DNA of 64,000 bases from Aselliscus stoliczkanus (taxonomy: Eukaryota; Chordata; Mammalia; Chiroptera; Hipposideridae): the NCBI GenBank assembly GCA_033961575.1, contig CM066738.1, forward strand, positions 69,425,478 through 69,489,477, read 5' to 3'. The notes under the pieces were generated by a model. That model was not told where the DNA came from. It searched no databases and saw nothing but the letters and a program-made list of their open reading frames with translations. Positions within the stretch are counted from its first letter, which is position 1; every line of letters starts with the position of its first letter. Made by a program: the position numbers and the translations under genes. Shown in pieces: positions 55,220 to 64,000 of this stretch.

Positions 55220-56960
55220 CATTAAGAAATTTGTTTTCCTGGATATTATTAGTGCCAAAATTTGTTTCAGTGATATAAAAATTCATTAGGTTTTATTCAG
55301 TTGTCTGTTTTTCCTGATTTATATTTGCAGTTTGAATTTTTATGTTATCTCAAATAAAAATCTGAAATTCATTGACCGAGTAGTATGCAATAAAGTCACT
55401 TGCTGTGAGGGTTGGTTTTTCTAGAATTTGTGGTAATGGAGCTCTGAAAATGGAAAATATTTGCTAATGAGGTGTAAGAATGTTAGTGGAAGAAATATAA
55501 TTGTTTTATGAAGAATAATTTTTATTTTTAAATATCTCTAAAAACATAAATCATTCTTTCCTTTTCATTAATAAAAATTTGCATTTTTTGTACTTTTAGC
55601 TATCAGATTTACATTTAATTTTATTCTCTTAAATTTTTTTAAAACTGCAATTAGGATTAAATTAAATTTATATTTGCCTGTAGAGTCTTTAATTTATGAG
55701 GTTAGTGAAATAGCTTTAAAATTTTCAACTTGTAAAACTACAGTCATTCCAGTGGAATCATTTAGTGCAAGTTGTTAATTGTCTCATTCAGATGGAATTT
55801 ATCAAAAGTCAATTAGAAGAACAAACTGCTCTAATTTAAATGAAGATAGAAAGCAATGAACAGGTAGGGAAAAGGAAGCATATATTTTTCATTTTCTTTC
55901 AACACTATTAAGCATATGAACATAATTTTGAAATAGAGAATTCATGCCTTTTGATAAAATACCCTCCATTGTTAAGGAATAATTTCTTTGTGTTTTACAT
56001 TTGATAACTTCTGGGACCTATCTTTCAATTTAAATAACTGTTTACATTGTTTGGTGTTTGTTTTACTACAGGAAAATTGTGTGAATATGTGTGATGACAG
56101 TATGGCACATATTTGATAACAAGGGTAGAATAAATCAGTTGAGTCATACTGTTATGATATCTGTTTTTAAGGTCTCTTTGACCCAGGAGTCTGTGACCTG
56201 TGAAATCTCTACTTTTTTTGATTTGTTAAGATACTTTACAGTGCAAGGATTTAAATTTAGATGCACACCACTGCAGGAATTTGCCTGATGTGGCCCCAAA
56301 TGTAAAGCATATCAAGGTATGAATTGGAAAAAGTTGAAGAATTTCTGACAACAATCAACACGTGAGGAGAGAAAGACTAAAGTTAGGGAAGTTTCTTTTC
56401 TTCTTCAATTTATAATAAAGAGAACCTGAAATTTAACCTGGTATTTCCAATGCTCTGATTACTCAGCAGCATTCCATTTTGTGAAAGCATTGCCAAGAAA
56501 AATGTACCCAAATCTTGAGTTACAAATTGTTTTTGCATCTGATTTGAAGGGGCATATGAATTGCTTATAAGCTATTGCAGATCCAAAGCTGCACAAAAGA
56601 AGGTTGAGACTTGGGGGAGGGTTCCAGTCAGTGAAGGGAAGCTTCGTAGACATTACAGCTCTGTCCAGAGGCCAAATGGGAGATAAATCACCACTGGCCA
56701 CCTCTCTTATTATTGAAATGGTTCAGCCCTGGGGTTTAACTAAAGGACTTACAGGGTTTTGAAGTGCAAATAGGATGGTGAAGGGTAAACCCTTTTAGAG
56801 TTTAATTTTGATGGATATTTTTTCCTGTGTGGATTTCTGGCACTGACTGTGATCTGGGCAGGGCCCTTAAAAAAGAAAAGTTTTTTGTTTTTGATCAATC
56901 AGGCAATAAGAATTTTCCACAGGGGAGTACTTTTCCTGCATGCATATCGATCCTATTGTG
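55220..56960. other. Repeat-poor AT-rich tract, candidate conserved segment within
   Basis: No transposon recognised over 1.7 kb. 55650-55880 (GAGTCTTTAATTTATGAGG … GATGGAATTTATCAAAAGTC … CAAACTGCTCTAATTTAAAT) has TAAT-rich single-copy character. A possible splice acceptor (GTTTGTTTTACTACAG, ending 56072) has no matching exon evidence. Confidence 0.35.
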
Positions 56961-56978
56961 TTTAAAAGTAGATCATTT

Positions 56979-57091
56979 GGGCTGGCAGAGTGGCTCGGTG
57001 GTTAAGCATTGGCTTGGGAAGCCAGCGGCCCCGGTTCGGGTCCCACATGTGAGGGCCAGTGACACGGCCCTAAAAAAAAAAAAAAAAAAAA
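56979..57091 (+). mobile_element. tRNA-derived SINE, short form (left member of inverted pair)
   Basis: GGGCTGGCAGAGTGGCTCGG head and a tail of about 20 As. Its left flank AAAAGTAGATCATTT (56964-56978) is repeated downstream only in inverted orientation. Confidence 0.92.
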
Positions 57092-57116
57092 GACCCAGTT
57101 AAAATGATCTACTTTT

Positions 57117-57225
57117 TTTTTTTTTTTTTTTGAGGGCAGTGTCACTGGCCCTCACATGTGGGACCCGAACAGGGACCGCTGGCATCCCAAGCCAGCTCTT
57201 AACCACCGTGCCACTTGGCTGGCCC
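57117..57225 (-). mobile_element. tRNA-derived SINE, short form (right member of inverted pair)
   Basis: Antisense copy with its T run towards the left SINE. Its right flank TAACTGGGTC (57226-57235) is repeated upstream only in inverted orientation (GACCCAGTT at 57092). Confidence 0.92.
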
Positions 57226-57235
57226 TAACTGGGTC

Positions 57236-57610
57236 TTCTTTGAGCCTTGTCATTCCAAAGTCACTACTCTTTCTTGGTATTAATGCCAAAGTTTGATAGT
57301 GTTGAAGGATATGGTACTTTTGGATCAGGAGTTTTGGGGAGTTATGTAGGATCAATATGTTAAAGCTGTCTAGCCAAAGATCAAGTTCATATTAGAACAA
57401 GTTCTTTATATATTGATAACCATTCTATAATTAATCTTTTTCTCATTGAGTTATGTAATTGTACATATTCATTTAATTATTTTTGTGTGAATTCTGTCTT
57501 GCCAGCATTAGAATAACCAGAAAATTCTGAGATTGTGAAATATTTGTACTATCTTATTTGTACAGATACACTGAAGTATTTGAGGAAATAAAGGAGACAT
57601 GAAAAATGTT
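57236..57610. other. Unannotated tract
   Basis: No repeat, RNA gene or credible frame recognised between the inverted SINE pair and the next SINE. Confidence 0.4.
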
Positions 57611-57627
57611 AAGAAAGAGATATGTTG

Positions 57628-57755
57628 GGCTGGCTGAGTGGCTCAGTTGGTTAAGAGCTCGCTCAAGAGTAGGATCTGAGCTCTGAGCAACAGCAGTTCG
57701 ATGGCCAGCCCGAGCTGAGCTGCTGGCTCAGCTAAAAATAAAATAAATAAAAATA
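57628..57755 (+). mobile_element. tRNA-derived SINE, short single-module form
   Basis: Same type as 7793, with part of the linker deleted. The TSD AAGAAAGAGATATGTTG lies at 57611-57627 and 57756-57772 (17/17). Confidence 0.93.
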
Positions 57756-57966
57756 AAGAAAGAGATATGTTGATTTATCAAGTTGAAATTTTTTTTTTGT
57801 TCCACAAATAATTCAAACACAGGAGATAAAATCTTTTAAATTTATTGTTTTACAAAAATGGGAATGAGTCATTAGTAACTCCAAAGAAAAATAATTATAA
57901 CTTAAAATAATAGTGCAAAATTTTAAAGAAAAATTTAAATATTTGTATTAAAGAAATGACATTGTA

Positions 57967-58481
57967 GGCCAGCCGAGTGGCTCAGTTGGTTAAGAGTTGG
58001 CTTAGGGTACAAGATCTGAGCAACAGAGCCGTCGGTTCGATTCCCACGTGGGCTGCACCAAAGCTGAGCTGTTGCTGAGCTGCCAAAAGGTGGCAGGATG
58101 GCTCAGCAGGTGTAACAACAAGATTTCCTGTTCGATGGTGGGCTATGCCCATCCACAACTAAGACTGAATTCAGCACCTTGAGCTGACTGCCACCCGGAT
58201 GGCTCAGTAGATAATGTGTGTGCTCTTAAGAACAAGGCTGCTGATTCCACTCCCACATGGGATGGTGGCTATGCCCACCCACAACTAAGATTGAACACAG
58301 CACCTTGAGCTTAGAAGCCACGAACTGCCGATGGGAAGCCAGATGGCGACTGGCGCCCTCCACAATGAAGATTGAAGAATAACAACTTGGCTGGTTCCCT
58401 TCCCCAATTCCCAACACTGTTCCCCTCCCCCAATTCCCCAATTTTTTTTTAAAAAAAGAAGTCTTCTTTTAAAAAAAAAAG
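57967..58481 (+). mobile_element. tRNA-derived SINE, long three-module form
   Basis: Three A-box-like motifs: TGGCTCAGTTGGTTAAGAG, ATGGCTCAGCAGGTG and ATGGCTCAGTAGATAATG. The shared tail is followed by an A-rich end. The TSD AAAGAAATGACATTGTA / AAAGAAATGCCATTGTA lies at 57950-57966 and 58482-58498 (16/17). Confidence 0.93.
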
Positions 58482-58498
58482 AAAGAAATGCCATTGTA

Positions 58499-61400
58499 AA
58501 TGCTTACATTTCTCCTTAGAAATATGGTTGACAGAACTTTTCTTCAGCGTTTGTCTCTTTATTTTAGATTTAACAGATACTTGTATCATTTACCCTTTTT
58601 GAAAATGGTAATATATGTAGCTGCAGCACAGATTTTCCTCTGTAGTGCTTAATACCTTTTATAAAAATGGGTTGTTAATCTCCATAATTGACATTGATCA
58701 CACAATGTTCTTAATAGCCTTCCAAGTCAGTTTTTGTTTTTCTGTTCTTCAAAAATTCCCCTTCACTGTATTTATGTTCAATGTTAAAGTTAAAATTAAA
58801 TGAAATGTTAGAGTTTAAAATTTCCTATTGCTGCATGCAGATTTTAAATAAGATACTTAAAAACAAAACAAAAACAAAAAAACTCTAGATAGCATCAAGC
58901 AGAGTCCTCTGCATCTGCAGCATCCCTGTCATTAGTTTGTTGCTGGAAGATGTTAAAATGACCTTTCCTTTGTTAGAAAAGAGATCTGTAGTCCTTCCCA
59001 GAATCCTCTTGTTAACTGTCGTTTGAACCCAAGTTGAGATTGTCTGTTGAATGAATGGTGAGCTCTTTTATGAGCTACACATATTGTTGACTTTGTGTCC
59101 CACGTAGCTTTTTAATTTCTAATGTGTTTTTTATTTGCAAAGCATACATATGCCTTTCACAGCAGAATTGAGTCAGCATTTCTGAGTCCAGATATTCCTA
59201 TGTACAAACAAGACGGGTCAGGCTTAAGAATGCTGTAGCATAAACCTTAGATTAACTGAAACACGTGTGAATGAATTTCACTTTCAATATTGTTGAATAA
59301 AAGATACTTGAGAAAGGCTTTCTTTCTTCCCAAGAACTTCTCTTGCTTCCTGGCAAGTGAATTGCCCCAATATAAAAGCATTGAGGGTGGGGGTGGGGGG
59401 TTGTGAGCCACAGAGTGAAAAGGCAATCCACAAATAATCACTCTTTTCTGCCTTTGATTGTGTCAGATTTGTGTGTGTGTGTGGCAATTGTTTTCTTTTT
59501 TGCTTAGAAGAGGTTTATGGTCCAATGTGTGTCAAGTCAGCCTCTGTCTTAAGGTTGCAGTTGTATTTCTCTCTGGAGTTCCTAGAGGTGATGTTATCTT
59601 TTGTTCACTCAGCAGTGTGGTGGTTCCTGAGAGCATCTGTCACTTTAGGCATTACAAGATGGATGGGTCTCCAGTGAACTGCTGGTTGAAGCAAATGGTG
59701 AAAATAAGAAAAGACAAGGGGCTTCAGGGTCTTAAGAGAGGACAGACAACAAGGAAATACTGTTTGTTAGAAATCAAGAGCAAGCTGAGCAACAGAGGAA
59801 GAGAGAGCAAAGATGGATCATATGTCATTTTATAAATAGCTTGGAAATCAGTCTTTTGGTGGCTATCATGATCTGAGGGGGACATCTGCATCATGGTAAA
59901 CAGTTCTGTGCTTTAAATTTGTAAAATGTGTTTGGACGTTGATGCAAAAGTCTGGGAAAAGTGTTGGGAAATTACAATGACATGGAATGTTTTATGTGAA
60001 GGTGTTGCTGTTTGGAGAATTAGTAGTCTTTTAAAATGTAAAGATTAAAAAAATTTTTAATCTTTAAAACTTTGTTTAAATTTTCTTTTTTCTTTCCTTC
60101 CTTTTTTTTTCCTTGTGGGAAACTATAGATATTAAAATGTTTGAGAAAGTTTAGCCACATAAGTAACATACTTATTGCTTATACTGAAGCTTCTTCGATA
60201 TTTTTGTAGGGGAATTCTTCAAATTCTATGCTGGTGCCATAGGGAGGCTGAGGGTCAGATTTTAATTTAATTTTCAGTACCCTTCTACTTAATTTAATGA
60301 TGAAAGAAAAAATATATAATTGTTATTGATCTGTCAGTACAAGGAAGATATTGTCTTTTATATTTAGAAATTCATTTTGTTGGCAAAAGTCAAATTTGTA
60401 AATCCTGACTGGTACAGAGTCCTCCTTGTGTAAGACAAGGAACAGGAAGGAGCTTGGCTAGAGAGTAGGAAAGGGGAAGCAGTGGCGGGGGCAGTATAGT
60501 TGAAAAAATGATTTTGTCAAACTTTTTGGCATTGGTCTATGAAAAAGACCACAGGTTGAAAGGCAAAGAAATTAAGATGATTAGAAGCTTTAAACTATAC
60601 AAATGGTAGAGTATCATTCTTCTCTATGGGTGTAAATAATAGATGAAAGAGTAAGAGTGACAACAAAGGATCAGGTCGTTTAAGAGAATGTGTGTAGCCT
60701 GAATAGGGGTCTGTGGCCCAGGGCCAAAGGTCTTAGCTTTGAGTGTAATTAGAAGAAAATACAAAAATGTCATTACTAGCAGGTGAAGTGTGCAGCACGT
60801 GGCCAAAAATTAGCAATTTTAGACTCTGAAGCTATTGGAATTGGATTACTGACCTTTTTAAAAAATCATTAAGGTCCTTGTGGAGTCATATATTGTAGTT
60901 TCATGGGCAGTAATGTAGTTTGACCTTGTTGACACATGGGGTAATCAGCGTTTGGATGTAGGTAGCAAAACTCCTGACCTACAAAAAGATGTCTATTTGT
61001 ATGTGAGTGGGTAGGAAATGCATAAGTTTGAAAATCTGGGATTTGCATTTTTAATTACTCGTTAGCCTAAAGACATTCTTCTGTGAGAGAGGTAAGATCA
61101 AGATTTTTGTTTCAAAACCTAAAATGGTGCTTTTCTCTCTTTCTTCGTTTCCAAGTTGGTATAAAAGGAGAGTAAAATGAAAACAAGTTAATATTACTTT
61201 AAATATTTTAGAGCTATAAATATGCATATTAGTAATTAGTATATTTTTAGGAAAATCATCTTTTGTTTTCTTTTTAGATATAGTAACAAATGAATAGAAA
61301 CACCTCCAAGTTATATATAAAAATAAATGACAGTTATGTCTTGAATTTTGATAGTTGTTTGAGGAGATAAATTTTGACCAAGTATCAGTGATTATAAAAT

Positions 61401-61780
61401 ACAAATTTTAGAGTAAGAAAATTATCTTCCACTAATTTTATACCTAAAATTTTTTTTTAAAGTCTTGGGCTTTTAGCATTATGGTAACACCTGTCAAAAA
61501 GGCAGACTTGACAGATTTAGTCATTGTACATTTAATGGGAGGAAATCTTAAGAACAGAAATTATTTTTGAGTGTATATAATTAGGAGCGATTATTTTGAG
61601 AGTATTTAAGAAGGAGGAATATCTGTACTTGCCAGTTATGATATATATGGAGTTGTGTAAGACTTTGAAAATTCATTTCTAATTGTAAGTTTTGTAGAAT
61701 TGTAGATATTTAGATTATTGTATTCTGGAATATAATGCATTTGGAAATTGACTCACTTTATGTAATTATTTTTATTTTTT
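58499..61780. other. Repeat-poor tract, 3.3 kb
   Basis: No SINE, L1, L2, MIR or MITE recognised. Contains short (AC)n/(CAAAA)n patches and a G-rich spot (GGGTGGGGGTGGGGGG, near 59385). The frames at 59458-59835 and 61051-61404 (minus) have no domain support. Confidence 0.4.
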
Positions 61781-61792
61781 ATGTTTTTACAG

Positions 61793-61920
61793 GTGCAAAA
61801 AAAGCTTTAAACAAGTAAAATCTAGGCAACAAGCTCCCTGAAGTGTTGACATCCCAACTTAATCATGAATGTGATTCAAAAATGTTAATAAATAAACCAA
61901 GGTATTGTACAATTATAATA
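61793..61920 (+). other. Possible terminal exon with tandem polyadenylation signals
   Basis: A pyrimidine-rich stretch (ATTTTTTATGTTTTTACAG, ending 61792) resembles a splice acceptor. It is followed by GTGCAAAAAAAGCTTTAAAC, a stop codon in each frame within about 30 bp, and overlapping AATAAA signals at 61887 and 61891, with another at 61977. If real it would be a short 3' exon, coding for at most a few residues or belonging to a non-coding RNA. Such motif combinations also occur by chance in AT-rich DNA. Confidence 0.25.
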
Positions 61921-61983
61921 TGCCCCCCAAATTTTTCAAGATCAAATTTGTTTTATGAAGTTATATTTAGAATTTAAATAAAG

Positions 61984-64000
61984 CTACTGTATTTGGTCCT
62001 TAAACTGAGTAACCAGATATTTCTATGAGCTCTCCTTCCATTTCCTCCCCTCTGCTTTCTTCTCCCCTCCCCCATTCTCTCAATCAAAAAAAAAAAAGGA
62101 AAGGAAAAAAAGTATTCAGCAATAAGTGTTTTTTCTATAGCAGCCTCTGTGTTACATTACTTATGTACCTAAATTAAGATAATAAGAATTCTGATTTTGA
62201 TTCCCCTTTGTTGATTCTGATTCCCCTTTTTGATTCTGGTTTTATCTTCCAAATTGTCTGATAAGAGATTATTATTAATTATTAGATTATTGTCCTCTGC
62301 AGAAAAGCCCCAACCATATCTAATGACTGCATATATTTAAAATCTTTATCATACTACTCTATCTTGAGATGTATGTTTTTAAAATTTTATAAAAAATATT
62401 TTTTCTATTTTTAGAATGATTGTAATTTAGAAAAGAAAAAACGTGATACTGCTTTTCTTCTCCACCCCTTTATGTCAAAAAAAATCTAAAGTTTGCTTAG
62501 AATTAAGCATTTAAGGATATTGTTTTAGGTAGCTCTTGTCTGTTACCGCATAACCCAAGCTGGTCTCTCCTTTTGGAAGTTTCAAAGTGTTTAAGTAGCC
62601 TGGCATTTCCAAGCGAGGCCAAAGATCTTTTCCTCTTTTATGACCCATCGTATCCTTTTGAGGCCAAAAAGAACAAGAGGGTCATTGCCACTTCAGCCTG
62701 GCCCCTGTTTGTTCCTTCAAGGTGACCACGAAGATCCTGAAACCTAGTATTGGCTTAACATTTGGGCCTGTAACATCTGGAAAATGGTCCGAGAGGGAGC
62801 TGAGGAAACAAGAAAGAGAACTGTTGTGTTTTGTTACACCAGGTGCTAGAAGGAAGCAACATTCGCCTTTTTGATATGGGAGGCAAATTCGGTGGGCCCT
62901 GGAGTTAGGCTTCAACAATTGAAGAGGTCAAAGGACAGCTGAGAGGGGTCAGTGAGACACCATGGGGTGTATTTTGTTACTTAGTAAAAGGAGCAGCCTT
63001 CTAAAACCTTAAAGGATTCTCTTGAAAACCTGTGTTGTGAAAAGGTTTTACGAGTCTCATGGCAAAAACTTCTGATTTATCTAAGGAATGCTTGCTTTTG
63101 TCTAATGGAAGGATAATCCTTACCAAATGTTGGCAAGTACTATAAGAGTCAATATAGGTCTGAAAGAACAGTTAGGGTTTGAAGTGTACTTTGCTTTCCA
63201 AAATGTTTATCATTTTCAGGTCTGTCTCTCAGTGAAGAATTTTTGCACTGTTGAAATATAACCTCTTTCTTCTGAGCACAAAGTGGGGAAGAGAGAGGGA
63301 TAAGGAATGAGCCTACATTAATTTAAAAATTATTCTAACAAGCTTTTGACTGACCCACAAGCAGGATTATAAACCTTTAAAAACACTAACACTTGTTAAC
63401 TCTAAAAAGTTACTAAATTTATTTTACCATAAAAGGGAATAAATGGCACATGTGTAATGTTTCTGGATTACAGAAGAGTTCTAAAAATTTAGATGTATTT
63501 CATGGAAGTGGGTATCAGTTGGTGAATAACCTTAAACCTTGTGTTCTCCCTGAAAGTGTTCCGTGCACATTTTGTAGTTTAAGAAGAAAATAATTGCTGG
63601 AGTCAAGACTAGAGAATTTAAGAAGCAAATACAATAAAATATTTTCTCTTTGAGAGGAAGTAGAGAAGGAGGAAAATCTGCATGTTTTAAGAGCTTGCTT
63701 TCCTATAGCCCATGACCTCAATATACCACTTATATGATTGTAGATACCTTTGAAAGGTGTTGGCCACTGTAGATAGGTAGTAAAAGACTATTAGAGGACT
63801 TTTGCAGTATTTTAATGTTTAAATGTATACCCTGTATACACGTAGAGAGAGCATATATTACAATATGTATTAGTATGGGGAAAAAAGGTAAAATGATGAG
63901 AAGTATACAATCGACTTTGTTTAGCACTTCCTCAGTGATTTATAAATTTACTATTTGTGAATTGTGTGTATGATTTTTTTCATTTCTTTTTAATAATTAG
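61984..64000. other. Repeat-poor tract to window end
   Basis: No transposon, RNA gene or coding region recognised. GATTCTGATTCCCCTTT is locally repeated near 62188-62232. The minus-strand frame 62682-62918 (78 codons) has no recognisable features. Confidence 0.4.

Overview
This window is repeat-rich mammalian nuclear DNA with no intact protein-coding gene that I can recognise. The dominant feature is about 40 copies of a tRNA-derived SINE whose head reads roughly GGGCCGGCCGAGTGGC, followed by an A box, a B box and one of several bodies. From memory, this head, the GATGGTGGGCTG/CAACTAAGATTGAA body and the CCCCTTCCCCAATTCCCCAA tail match the Rhin-type SINEs of rhinolophoid (Yinpterochiroptera) bats. 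A bat of that lineage is therefore my best guess, as inference only. L1, L2, MIR, hAT-type MITEs and Tc1/mariner MITEs supply the general mammalian background. The longer reading frames that I could place fall inside SINEs, L1 5'UTR/ORF1 or microsatellites and are not genes. 

Layout: 0-7.8 kb holds a SINE at the edge, an unidentified minus-strand frame (881-1267), an L2 3' end and two adjacent hAT MITEs. 7.8-16 kb has scattered short SINEs, MIRs, an L1 3' end, a head-to-head SINE pair and an 81-bp mariner MITE. 17-20.5 kb is a stack of three long SINEs, a full-length but broken RPSA (40S ribosomal protein SA) processed pseudogene and two mariner MITEs. 20.5-26 kb is a decayed L1/HAL1-like relic peppered with SINEs. 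26-34 kb has a mariner MITE split by a SINE, a long SINE, an antisense L1 3' end, an L2 block and a SINE with four tRNA-like modules. 34-38 kb is partly repeat-poor. 38-50 kb has more SINEs, MIRs and L2s, an L1 3' end with a possible short 3' transduction, and a MIR split by a Tc1/mariner-like MITE. 50-53 kb holds an antisense L1 5'UTR plus the start of ORF1, without its 3' half. 53-57.8 kb holds antisense L1 pieces, a retroposed 5' half of tRNA-Met and a pair of inverted SINEs whose spacer has been flipped. 58.5-64 kb is almost free of recognisable repeats and contains a possible terminal exon near 61.8 kb. 

No genes cooperate here. The biology is retrotransposition and its scars: a modular SINE family in short and long forms that share 5' heads and 3' tails, many copies with readable target-site duplications (TSDs), nested insertions that give a relative chronology, and several unusual events (inverted spacer, tRNA-half retrocopy, abutting SINE/retrogene boundary). 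No alignment or database search was possible. Family names for old repeats come from remembered consensus patterns and carry that uncertainty.
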